Origin: Roseimaritima sediminicola
GTDB lineage: Bacteria > Planctomycetota > Planctomycetia > Pirellulales > Pirellulaceae
Direction of reading: 5' to 3'
Assembly (NCBI RefSeq): GCF_009618275.1
Contig: NZ_WIAD01000014.1
Location: 1-64,000, forward strand
Length of the DNA stretch: 64,000 bases
A model generated the notes under the pieces. The model saw only the letters and a program-made list of their open reading frames with translations, was not told the DNA's origin and did no database searches. Positions 55,011 to 63,291 of this stretch are shown here, piece after piece. A program made the position numbers and the translations under genes. The first letter of the stretch is position 1, and each line of letters starts with the position of its first letter.

Positions 55011-55029
55011 GTCTGGCGACTTCAGCTAC
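55011..55029 (-). repeat. GTAGCTGAAG element supplying the ribulokinase stop codon
   Basis: On the minus strand GTAGCTGAAGTCGCCAGAC covers the end of the ribulokinase gene. Its TGA (55022-55024) is the stop codon and the preceding AGC codon encodes the last serine. Confidence 0.85.
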
Positions 55030-56641
55030 GGACGGGGTGACTGCTCTCTGCGACGATGCGGGCCCACTGGCGATACTCCTGATAGGGCTGGTCGTAGGCG
55101 GCCGTTCGCTCCGGCCGCGGAGCCAGGATGTCGCGCTCCGCTTCGGCGACGCCCGCCATCGCGGTCGCGGCGGCGGCGACCGAGTCGAACCCAGAAACCT
55201 CTGGTCCGGCGGCCAACATGCCCAGCACGGCCGCACCGGTCGCCGGCCCCTGGGTCGAGGGATGAACTTCGATTTCGGCATTCAGGACATCCGCATAGAC
55301 TTCGACGAACGCTCGGTTGTGATGCGGCAATCCGCCGGTGGCGACGAAGCGATCGATCGGCACCCCGTGCTCCCGCAACCGCTCGACGATCCAGCGCAGC
55401 CCGAACGCGGAGGCTTCCATCAGGGCCAGATACAGATGCGCCGGGCCGTGTTCCAGTCCCAGGCCGGCGAACAGCCCGCGCAGCGAACCGTCCATCAGCG
55501 GCGTGCGGCAACCGTTCATCCAGTCCAGACAGCGAACCCCTTCGGCACCGGGCGGCAGGGCCATCGCCTCGGCCGCCAGCGTGTCGAACGAGTCCAGCCC
55601 CAGCAGATTGCGGAGCCAGGCAAAGGCGTCGCCCACGGCGGCTTGTCCGGTCTCGTAGCCGAACAGGCCCGGCAAAATACCGCCTTCGACAACGCCCGCC
55701 ACCCCGGGCACGTCGTGCCACCGGCGGCTGTTCAGCATGTGACAGCTGCTCGTGCCCATGACCATGACCAACGTCCCGGGATCGGCCGCTCCCACGCCCG
55801 GCACCGCCGCATGGGCGTCGATGATTGCGGTCGCCACCGGGGTTCCGGCAGCCAGCCCCAGTCGCTGGGCCATCGCCGGGCACAGCCTGCCGGCGACTTC
55901 GCCGGGAGCACGCATCACGCCGGGCAGTTTTTCGGCGGCCGCGGCAGCCAATTGCGGATGCACCGCGGCCAGATAATCCTGCGCAGGATAACCCTCGGCG
56001 GCCGACCACATGGCCTTGTACCCGGCCTGGCAGGTCGAACGGGCCAAGCCGTCGGCCGGGCCGCCGACCAACTGCCACACGAACCAATCCCCGCCCTCGA
56101 TCCAGACTTCGGCCGCCTCGGCCACCTCGGGCGCCCCTTCGATCGTTTCCAGCATCTTGGGAAAGAACCATTCCAGTCCGATCGTACCGCCGTAGCGTTT
56201 TAAAAAGGGCTCGTCTCGCTGCCGGGCCACCTCGTTCATCCGCGCGGTCTGCTCGAGCGCCCCGTGATGCTTCCACAGTTTGGGCCAAGCCAACGGCACG
56301 CTGCGGAGGCGGTCGACCTGGCACAGCGGCGTGCCGTCGCGGAGCGTGGGCAACATGGTGCAGCTGGTAAAATCCACCCCGATGCCGACGACCGCCCCGG
56401 GTTCAAGCCCGCTGTGCTGTAGCGCCGCCGCGGTGGCTTCGGCGGCGGCGTCCAGCCAATCTTCGGGGGCCTGCAGGGCGTATCGCGCCGGCAGCGGTTG
56501 GTCGCTCGAGGGCAACGTCGAAACGATCTGGCCGTGCGCAAAAGCGGCCTCGCCCAGGCCTCGGTGAGCGCCGTCGCGGTCGATCAATAAAGCGCGTACC
56601 GATTCGGTTCCAAAATCCAACCCCAATGCGACCTTGTCCAT
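55022..56641 (-). CDS. araB: Ribulokinase (FGGY family)
   Basis: The product is 539 residues. FGGY motifs are seen: ALGLDFGTESVRALLIDRDG at the start, the ribulokinase-specific GIGVDFTSCTMLPTLRDGTP, and the C-terminal VMGTSSCHMLNSRRWHDVPG and RFVATGGLPHHNRAFVEVYA. The enzyme phosphorylates L-ribulose to L-ribulose-5-phosphate (EC 2.7.1.16) in arabinose use; other sugar substrates are possible. No araA, araD or regulator is adjacent. Its stop codon lies in a GTAGCTGAAG repeat. Confidence 0.92.
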   Translation of the reverse strand: MDKVALGLDFGTESVRALLIDRDGAHRGLGEAAFAHGQIVSTLPSSDQPLPARYALQAPEDWLDAAAEATAAALQHSGLEPGAVVGIGVDFTSCTMLPTLRDGTPLCQVDRLRSVPLAWPKLWKHHGALEQTARMNEVARQRDEPFLKRYGGTIGLEWFFPKMLETIEGAPEVAEAAEVWIEGGDWFVWQLVGGPADGLARSTCQAGYKAMWSAAEGYPAQDYLAAVHPQLAAAAAEKLPGVMRAPGEVAGRLCPAMAQRLGLAAGTPVATAIIDAHAAVPGVGAADPGTLVMVMGTSSCHMLNSRRWHDVPGVAGVVEGGILPGLFGYETGQAAVGDAFAWLRNLLGLDSFDTLAAEAMALPPGAEGVRCLDWMNGCRTPLMDGSLRGLFAGLGLEHGPAHLYLALMEASAFGLRWIVERLREHGVPIDRFVATGGLPHHNRAFVEVYADVLNAEIEVHPSTQGPATGAAVLGMLAAGPEVSGFDSVAAAATAMAGVAEAERDILAPRPERTAAYDQPYQEYRQWARIVAESSHPVRS

Positions 56642-56849
56642 CCGTTTCTGCTCCGTGAAGTCGTTGTCATGTCGTGGTGTGCGTGCCCATCGCTGGCGTC
56701 AGCGGGCGTCATTCTAACACCGCTGCGGTCTCGCGATGGCTACAATGGACACACTCCCTCCGCCGCGCATCGCCGCGCAAATGCGAATCGTCTCGCGCTC
56801 GTCTTGTCCCGCCGTTTGTGTCTCCGTTTACGAACAGAAGTGATACGCC

Positions 56850-59426
56850 ATGCATCGTCTCTCCCGCACCAACTTCATCCGTTCGAACTGGCTCCCCGGT
56901 CTGTGCATGCTCTCGTGCATCACCGTGTGGACCAGCGGTGGTGCAGGCCTGTCGGCGGCCGAACGGGCTTCGCAACCCGCCGCCGAATCGGCGTCGCCGG
57001 CGATCGATGTGCCGGAGGTGCTGGACCCGCACTGGCAGATCGAACTGGTCGCCTCCGAGCCGGAGTTGGTCACGCCGGTGGCCTGTTGTTTTGACGAACA
57101 GGGGCGTCTGCTGGTGATCGAATGCCACACGCACTTTCCGCCCGATGACTACCCGGGTCCCGACCAGGACCGGATTTACTTGTTCGACGATCCCGACGGC
57201 GACGGACGCCTGGACCGGCAACGACTGTTCTACGCGGGCGGCCGGGCGACGATGGGGATCACGCCGCTGGCCGATGGCTGGATCGCCGTCTCCACGCGCA
57301 GCCAAGTCATTCGCATCCGCGACAGCGACGGCGACGACCGAGCCGACCAGCGCGAAGTCCTGCTGACGCTGGATACCAAAACCGACTACCCGCACAACGG
57401 CCTGGCCGGAATGGTGGTCGGTCCCGACGGTTTGCTGTACGTCAGCCAGGGCGAGAACTTCGGCGGCGACTATCGCTTGACCGCCGCCGATGGAAGCCAG
57501 CAGGTGGGCAGCGGCGAAGGCGGCAATGTCTATCGCATGACGCAATCCGGCGGACGGCTGGAACGAATCGCGACCGGGTTCTGGAACCCTTTTGGATTGG
57601 CTTTTGATCCCGCCGGTCGGTTGTGGACCGTGGACAACGATCCCGATTCCCGGCCGCCCTGCCGTCTGCTGCACGTGACTCCCACGGGCGATTACGGGTT
57701 TCAGTTTCGCTTTGGCCGCGCCGGCACGAACCCGCTGCTCAGCTGGGACGGCGAGTACCCGGGCACGTTGCCGATGGCCGCGGGAACCGGCGAAGCTCCC
57801 GGCTGCCTGGTCGCCCACGGGCCGCATCTGTGGGTGACGGGCTGGGGCGACAACCGTCTCGAACGCTATCGCCTCCAATCCTCCGGTGCAACCTGCGTCA
57901 GCCAGCTGGAAACCGTGGTCCAAGGCGGCGCGGCGTTTCGGCCGGTCGATATCGCGACCGCACCCGATGGCTCCTTGTACGTGACCGATTGGGCGGACCG
58001 CAGTTATCCGGTTCATGGCAAAGGGCGGCTGTGGCGATTGAGCCGACGTGCCGATGCGCCACCCCTGGCCGGCAACCTGCCGCCGCTGAGCAACGCGGAA
58101 CAGCGGGCGGCTGAGCTTCGTGAGCCGCGCGGCGTGAACACGAAGGATCGCCTGGCGACGTTGGATTCTGCCGATCCGTTCCTTCGCCAAGCCGCCATTG
58201 CCGGACTGGTCGCCGGCGACGACCTGCAGGACGTTGCACCGGAGGATGAGCTGACCGCCTCGCAGCGGCTGGGACTGTTGACGGCGTGGCGGTGGATCGA
58301 TCTGGTTTCCCCGGATCGGTTGACGGCGGATCAGCGCCGGCGGTGGATCCATGCCGCGTTTGCCGACGCCGACCAGCGCGTCGTGATGGCCGCTCTGCGA
58401 TGGGTCACCGAGCGGGGCGATACCACGGCGCTACCGCAGATCGAATCCCTTCTGAACCGCCCCGGGCTCTCCCCAGAATTGTTTTCAACCCTGCTGGCTG
58501 CGATGGCCTACTTGGAAGCGGGACGCGCCGACGGCGGCAAGCACGGCAAGCACATCCAGGACCGGCTGGCTCGCGTCCTCACCGATCCGGAGCGTTCGAT
58601 CGAGCTGCGGACGTTGGCCCTGGGCCGCTTGTCACCGACCTTCCGGCGCATCACCCCGGACCGGCTGCGCCAGTGGATGCGGGCCAGCGACCACCGGCCG
58701 TTCCGCGCCGAGGCCGTGCAGTGGTTGGCCACACGGTCCGACGAAGCCGCGACGAGTGCCCTGCGAAGCATCGCCGAAGACGCGCAGCTGGATGCTCAGA
58801 CGCGCGCCGATGCCGTGGCCGCGGTGGCCGCCAGAGCCTTGGAATCGGAAGCTATGAAACCGTGGTTGGAAACGTTGGCAGCGCGTGTCGGCGGTCCCGA
58901 TCAGGAGGCCTTGGCCGGCGAGATCCGGCGGGTCTTGCGAGCTCCCGAGTCGGCGGACATCGACACGCCGGAAATCGAACCGCTCAGCCGCTGGGAGGGG
59001 TTGGTTGCCCACGGCGGCGATCCCGCGGCCGGTCGCCGAGTCTTCCGGCGAGCCGGTTGCGTGAACTGTCACGCCTACAAAGGCCGCGGCGCGGACACCG
59101 GCCCGGACCTCTCGACCCTGGACGACAACACGAGCCGCCTGCTGGAATCGATCCTCCTGCCCAGCAAAGAGGTGGGGCCGCTGTACATGCCCTGGCAGGT
59201 GCTCACCCGCGACGGCCGGGTCTTGGTGGGATTAAAGGTCAACGGGGGCGGCGTGGGAACGAATCTGAAATTCCAGCAAGCCGACGGCAAAACCTTCGAA
59301 GTCCCACTAGCGGAGATCGAATCCCAGCGAGCGATCACCAAGTCGATCATGCCCGACGGCTGGCACGAGCGACTCAGCGTCGCCGAGCTACGAGACTTGA
59401 TCGCCCTGCTTGGCGGAGACGGCTGA
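56850..59426 (+). CDS. PVC-type CxxCH heme-binding dehydrogenase (membrane-bound dehydrogenase family)
   Basis: The product is 858 residues. A signal peptide spans about residues 1-40. A beta-propeller dehydrogenase domain (about 55-420) holds DPHWQIELVASEPELVTPVA and GFWNPFGLAFDPAGRLWTVD. A helical, HEAT-like middle (about 430-690) follows, then a heme c domain with C737-x-x-C740-H741 (GCVNCHAYKGRGADTGPDLS). It is a planctomycete-expanded family of secreted, putative polysaccharide or alcohol dehydrogenases. Substrate is unknown. The gene lies alone; ATG at 56850. Confidence 0.93.
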   Translation: MHRLSRTNFIRSNWLPGLCMLSCITVWTSGGAGLSAAERASQPAAESASPAIDVPEVLDPHWQIELVASEPELVTPVACCFDEQGRLLVIECHTHFPPDDYPGPDQDRIYLFDDPDGDGRLDRQRLFYAGGRATMGITPLADGWIAVSTRSQVIRIRDSDGDDRADQREVLLTLDTKTDYPHNGLAGMVVGPDGLLYVSQGENFGGDYRLTAADGSQQVGSGEGGNVYRMTQSGGRLERIATGFWNPFGLAFDPAGRLWTVDNDPDSRPPCRLLHVTPTGDYGFQFRFGRAGTNPLLSWDGEYPGTLPMAAGTGEAPGCLVAHGPHLWVTGWGDNRLERYRLQSSGATCVSQLETVVQGGAAFRPVDIATAPDGSLYVTDWADRSYPVHGKGRLWRLSRRADAPPLAGNLPPLSNAEQRAAELREPRGVNTKDRLATLDSADPFLRQAAIAGLVAGDDLQDVAPEDELTASQRLGLLTAWRWIDLVSPDRLTADQRRRWIHAAFADADQRVVMAALRWVTERGDTTALPQIESLLNRPGLSPELFSTLLAAMAYLEAGRADGGKHGKHIQDRLARVLTDPERSIELRTLALGRLSPTFRRITPDRLRQWMRASDHRPFRAEAVQWLATRSDEAATSALRSIAEDAQLDAQTRADAVAAVAARALESEAMKPWLETLAARVGGPDQEALAGEIRRVLRAPESADIDTPEIEPLSRWEGLVAHGGDPAAGRRVFRRAGCVNCHAYKGRGADTGPDLSTLDDNTSRLLESILLPSKEVGPLYMPWQVLTRDGRVLVGLKVNGGGVGTNLKFQQADGKTFEVPLAEIESQRAITKSIMPDGWHERLSVAELRDLIALLGGDG

Positions 59427-59492
59427 GCGGTTGGGGGGAGGACGGACGAGAGTTCAGGGTTGGATGGGCGTGCGAGCGTTCGCTGAAGAGTC

Positions 59493-59912
59493 GATTGCAA
59501 ATTGCAAATCTCCTGACTCCGGCGGAATCTATGTAGTGCTCGGAACGGTAGAAGACAATGTTTTCTCCCCTCTCCCCCGCTGCGCCGCGAGCGTCAGTGA
59601 GTGAAGCAGTGGTGGGAGAGGGGCCGGGGGTGAGGGGGCTCGGGTGCAACGGAATGCCTGTTTGCGCACGCCTTTCCGATTCCCGTACGGTATCGAGACA
59701 CCGCACTGGTGGTGCCGCTCTGCTGGGCCCAGAGGGACGACACGAATTGCGGTGCCAGACTTCCTGTCGCCCTTCCAGGGCTTTTGTTCGTGGTGTTTAC
59801 GTTTCCCCAGGCTCGCGCCTGGGGCTACCACATGTCGCCACTTCCGTGGCTGCTGCGCCCCGAGCTTCGCACGCCCTACATAGAATCCGCCGGAGTCAGC
59901 AAATCTCAAATC
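59493..59912. mobile_element. MITE-like element B (420 bp)
   Basis: The left arm ends CTGACTCCGGCGGAATCTAT (59513-59532). The right arm begins ATAGAATCCGCCGGAGTCAG (59880-59899), an inverted match. The outer ends continue with TGCAAATC and AATCTCAAATC. The centre repeats the CCCCTCTCCC..GGGAGAGGGG stem of element A. It covers most of the 645-base gap 59427-60071, which also holds a short (TCGCCACTCGCC)n-type array at about 59937-59975. Confidence 0.7.
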
Positions 59913-60071
59913 GAGCACGAGCACGATTCAACCCCGCCCCTCGCCACTCGCCACTCGCCCCTCGCCACTCGCCTCCAATCACGCCCCCGGAGGTTGCTAT
60001 TGCTCCTTCGGCGGGCTTCTTTTACTGTCGCGGGCGAATCGTTTGTTTCTTCAACACTGCGCGAGGCACGG

Positions 60072-61598
60072 ATGCACGTCAGCGGTACACGACTGCCAGT
60101 CCTGGTTGCCCTTACGATGATGGTCGCCACCGTCGGCTGCCGCACTCCCCCGTTCGATCGCTCGATCCAGGTGAGTCAGCAACCCAGCGAACAAGATCAT
60201 CGCCGCGACAAGCCGCCCACGCGTTTGGCTTACAGCAAGAAACCCGCCGCGGGTGTTGCTCCCGCCGGCGCGGCGGCGGCCACCGCGTCGATCGATGACA
60301 GCGGCCAGCAACTGACCAGCTCGCTGGCGGCCGCCGGCACGTCGGCGGCCGACGCCGACGGTGTGGTCCAGGACAAAGAACTGCTCGAAGCGTTCCGCGA
60401 TGCGGACCCGGTCATTCGCGATGCCGCTCGCCGACGTCTGGCGGCCACCAAGCAAACCCAGATCCAGAGCAAACCGCTGCCGGATCTGCCCACCCGCGCC
60501 GAACTGGATGCCGATCCCTTTGCCGCCGAACCCGATGCGGTCGCCACCGCCGACGCTCCGCGGCAAGCCGCTGCCGAAAAGAGCTCGCCGGTCGTGCCCG
60601 CTTCGCACAGCGCTCAGGCCGAGCAGGCTCCGGCTGAACGGCCCACTGCGCCGGCCGCCGCCGAACCGCTGCTCGGCCCCGATTCCACTACCGAACAACT
60701 GGCCGCCGACGAAGCCAAAGCAGCTCGGCCGTCGTCAGCCGAGGAAGCGAAACCTTCCCAGCCCGCCGCCGACGACGCCAAAGCAGCTCGGCTGTCCTCA
60801 GCCGAGGAAACGAAGCCTTCCCAGCCCGCCGCGGACGAAAATCCCAGCTCGGCCGCCAGCCTCGAACGATACAGCGACCAAAAGCTGCTGGCCGAACTGG
60901 CTCGGCGCTGGCAGACCATGCCCGAAGACCTCGACGAACCGGGCCAGCTGCGGCACCACGTGCGGCGCCGCATGCTACTGTTGCTCGACGGCCGGATCGA
61001 CGAAGCGGTCGAGCCGATCGACTCGCTCGGCAGCAGCGAGCAGGAGTACCTGCGAAACCAACTGCTCGCCCTCTGGACGGCGATGGACCCGCAGGGACAT
61101 CCCGTGCTGCAGCGGCGTTGGTCGACGGCACTACCACACCTGCGCGACGCCACCAAACACATGGCGGCCGCCACCGGAACGCTGGAAGTCGGCTCGTTGG
61201 CCTTCTGCACCGAAGTCGAATCGTACGGTCGCATCAAACCCTTCGAATCCACGCGGTTCAAAGCCGGCCAGCAGGTCATCCTGTACAGCGAAGTCGACGG
61301 TTTTGCTGCCGAACGGCTCAGCAACGGTTACGAGACCCAGTTCCAGGGCTCCTACGAGATCTTCGATCACAGCGGCAAACGCCTGTACCACAAAGTGCTG
61401 CCGGCCGACCGTCAGGTCTGCAACAACTACCGTCGAGATTACTTCATCGCCTATCGCCTGCACCTGCCCAGCCAGTTGGCCGAGGGCCAGTACCGCATGG
61501 AATTGACGATGGAGGATCTCAAGGGTGAAAAATACGGCCAGGCCAGCATCGATTTCGAGATCAACGGTTCAGTCGCCAAACCGCACGCGGGCAGCTAG
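60072..61598 (+). CDS. Lipoprotein with internal duplication derived from a dispersed repeat
   Basis: The product is 508 residues. The lipobox VATVGC has Cys23. A Pro/Ala/Ser/Asp-rich, probably disordered stretch (24-260) holds two 21-residue units (213-254). The C-terminal domain (about 260-508) has SLERYSDQKLLAELARRWQT and FKAGQQVILYSEVDGFAAER. No known family is recognised. The ATG at 60072 has GAGG 6 nt upstream and gives a proper lipoprotein signal. The final 30 nt overlap the convergent ABC-2 permease gene. Confidence 0.8.
   Translation: MHVSGTRLPVLVALTMMVATVGCRTPPFDRSIQVSQQPSEQDHRRDKPPTRLAYSKKPAAGVAPAGAAAATASIDDSGQQLTSSLAAAGTSAADADGVVQDKELLEAFRDADPVIRDAARRRLAATKQTQIQSKPLPDLPTRAELDADPFAAEPDAVATADAPRQAAAEKSSPVVPASHSAQAEQAPAERPTAPAAAEPLLGPDSTTEQLAADEAKAARPSSAEEAKPSQPAADDAKAARLSSAEETKPSQPAADENPSSAASLERYSDQKLLAELARRWQTMPEDLDEPGQLRHHVRRRMLLLLDGRIDEAVEPIDSLGSSEQEYLRNQLLALWTAMDPQGHPVLQRRWSTALPHLRDATKHMAAATGTLEVGSLAFCTEVESYGRIKPFESTRFKAGQQVILYSEVDGFAAERLSNGYETQFQGSYEIFDHSGKRLYHKVLPADRQVCNNYRRDYFIAYRLHLPSQLAEGQYRMELTMEDLKGEKYGQASIDFEINGSVAKPHAGS
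60708..60833 (+). repeat. In-frame 63-bp duplication built on the AGCTCGGCTG palindrome
   Basis: Two 63-bp units (60708-60770 and 60771-60833) encode 21 residues each, both with AKAAR and AKPSQPAA or TKPSQPAA. Each unit carries a version of the palindrome (60722-60744 and 60785-60807). The second copy shares CAAAGCAGCTCGGCTGTCC with the perfect intergenic copy at 30532. Confidence 0.9.
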
Positions 61599-63203
61599 AC
61601 GCCAGATGATGCCGCCCATCAAGGCGGCATTCAGCACGACGGTGGTCAGAAAGTAGGCCAGCACCAGCCACCAGTTGCCCTCGTTGGCCGGCATCGAATG
61701 GTCGGCGATCAACGTCGCGTCCAGGGGAATCGCGAACACGGCATTGAACGGGCTGGCCGCTCCCAACCACTGAAACCGCTCGACCGTCGCCGCTGGGAAA
61801 TCCAGAATCTGCAGCAGCAACGTCAGTGCCACCGGCGCGGCATAAGCCACCAGCAGGACCGAGTACGTGGTCATCAGGCTGATGCTGGTTTTGCGCGAAA
61901 ACACGCTGCAAAACATCGCCACCACACTGTTGGTAACACAGGTCGTCACGACGATCACAAACATCGCCACCAGCGCCAACCAGTTGCTCCAGAAATCGCT
62001 GACCAGGACGCCGCCCAACAGCAGTGGCCACAGCAGAAAACTGGTCAACACCGCCGAGACGCGGAAGCCCACAACCAGCTTGCCCCAAAAAATCTGCCAG
62101 GGCGTGATCGCCGTGGTTAACAACAGGTCCAGCGTTTGCCGCTCGCGCTCGCCGGTCATGCTGCCGGCCAGGAAGACCGGACCGATCAGGATGTTGAAGA
62201 CCAACACGAACACCGCGTACCAGGCGCAGCGATAGGACTGGGCGAACAACAACCAGGCCATCAACGGAATCGCCAGCAGCATGCTGATCTGAATCACCAA
62301 CCGCAGCATCAACGTGCCCTGGCTGAAGATCTCGCTGTGGATCTCCTTGTCATACACCGGATTGACGCCGTCGGGCATCAACTGCTGCTTCTTGGGCGGG
62401 GCGAACAGACGATCGGGGAACTGATCGCGGTTGATCACCAGGCCCACCGCCCGCTCGGCTTCTTCTTCCAGGTCCACGACCTCCTTGCCTTCGCTGCCCA
62501 CGTCCGGCGGGTACAGCATCCGGGCCGCGGCGTTGCCGCACAGCAACAGCACCGCCGTCAGGCCGTAGGCCGGAATCACCAACATCGCCAGCTTCAAACG
62601 CAGCTCGGCGTCGCTTTCGAAGGTTTTCCAGAACAGCACCCCGACCAGCACCAGTGCCAAGACCGTCAGATAGCTGACCGCCAGCGAGGCGCTGGTCCGT
62701 TTAAAGTAACTGCTGGCCGCGATCCCGATCGCGCCGAACAACACCACCGAAACGATCAAGCCCACGTAGGCGGCAACAACTTCGTACACGCTGACGCCGC
62801 CCAGCGGCAGACACAGCACGATGATCGGCAGCGATGCCAGGATCAGCATTCCGATGTGCGTCAGGGCCGCGATCATCTTGCCCATCACGATCGCCCCGGG
62901 ACGCAGCGGACTGGCCAACAGCATTTCGTAGGTCTTGCGTTCCTTCTCGCCGGTGATCGCTCCGGCCGCAAAACTGGGCGCCATCAGCGACGCGATCACG
63001 TACTGGCCCAGGAAAAACAAATCAACCAGCTTGCGCGCGGACTGCGGGTTACCGGTCAGGTCCAAACGCTCCTCGCTGGGCCAGGCGATCAACACGACGA
63101 CCGCCAGCAACAACTGGTACAGGGCCAACAGCACAAAGGCCCGGCCGGTGCGCAGGTTTACCAACAGCTCGCGCTGCAGGACCGGGTTTTCCATCAAATA
63201 CAT
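61569..63203 (-). CDS. ABC-2 type transporter permease
   Basis: The product is about 544 residues from an ATG at 63203; an ATG at 63194 is also plausible. It has about 12 transmembrane helices in two halves, and each half carries the ABC-2 loop ITGEKERKTYEMLLASPLRP or MTGERERQTLDLLLTTAITP, which implies an internal duplication. It should form an export channel with an ATPase; none is adjacent here. A candidate TATAAT promoter lies 51 nt upstream. The last 30 nt overlap the lipoprotein gene. Confidence 0.9.
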   Translation of the reverse strand: MYLMENPVLQRELLVNLRTGRAFVLLALYQLLLAVVVLIAWPSEERLDLTGNPQSARKLVDLFFLGQYVIASLMAPSFAAGAITGEKERKTYEMLLASPLRPGAIVMGKMIAALTHIGMLILASLPIIVLCLPLGGVSVYEVVAAYVGLIVSVVLFGAIGIAASSYFKRTSASLAVSYLTVLALVLVGVLFWKTFESDAELRLKLAMLVIPAYGLTAVLLLCGNAAARMLYPPDVGSEGKEVVDLEEEAERAVGLVINRDQFPDRLFAPPKKQQLMPDGVNPVYDKEIHSEIFSQGTLMLRLVIQISMLLAIPLMAWLLFAQSYRCAWYAVFVLVFNILIGPVFLAGSMTGERERQTLDLLLTTAITPWQIFWGKLVVGFRVSAVLTSFLLWPLLLGGVLVSDFWSNWLALVAMFVIVVTTCVTNSVVAMFCSVFSRKTSISLMTTYSVLLVAYAAPVALTLLLQILDFPAATVERFQWLGAASPFNAVFAIPLDATLIADHSMPANEGNWWLVLAYFLTTVVLNAALMGGIIWRLAARVRFGD

Positions 63204-63253
63204 AAGGCCAACGACGCCCCACTCAGACCGCGTAAGGGTAGACAAGCCGAATG

Positions 63254-63282
63254 ATTATAGAGCATCGTCGGCGGCGGCTCAG
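63254..63282 (-). promoter_or_regulatory. Candidate promoter of the ABC-2 permease
   Basis: On the minus strand TATAAT (63254-63259) matches the -10 consensus and a poor -35 (CTGAGC) lies 17 nt upstream. It is oriented toward the permease gene. Confidence 0.4.
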
Positions 63283-63291
63283 GATGGGGCT

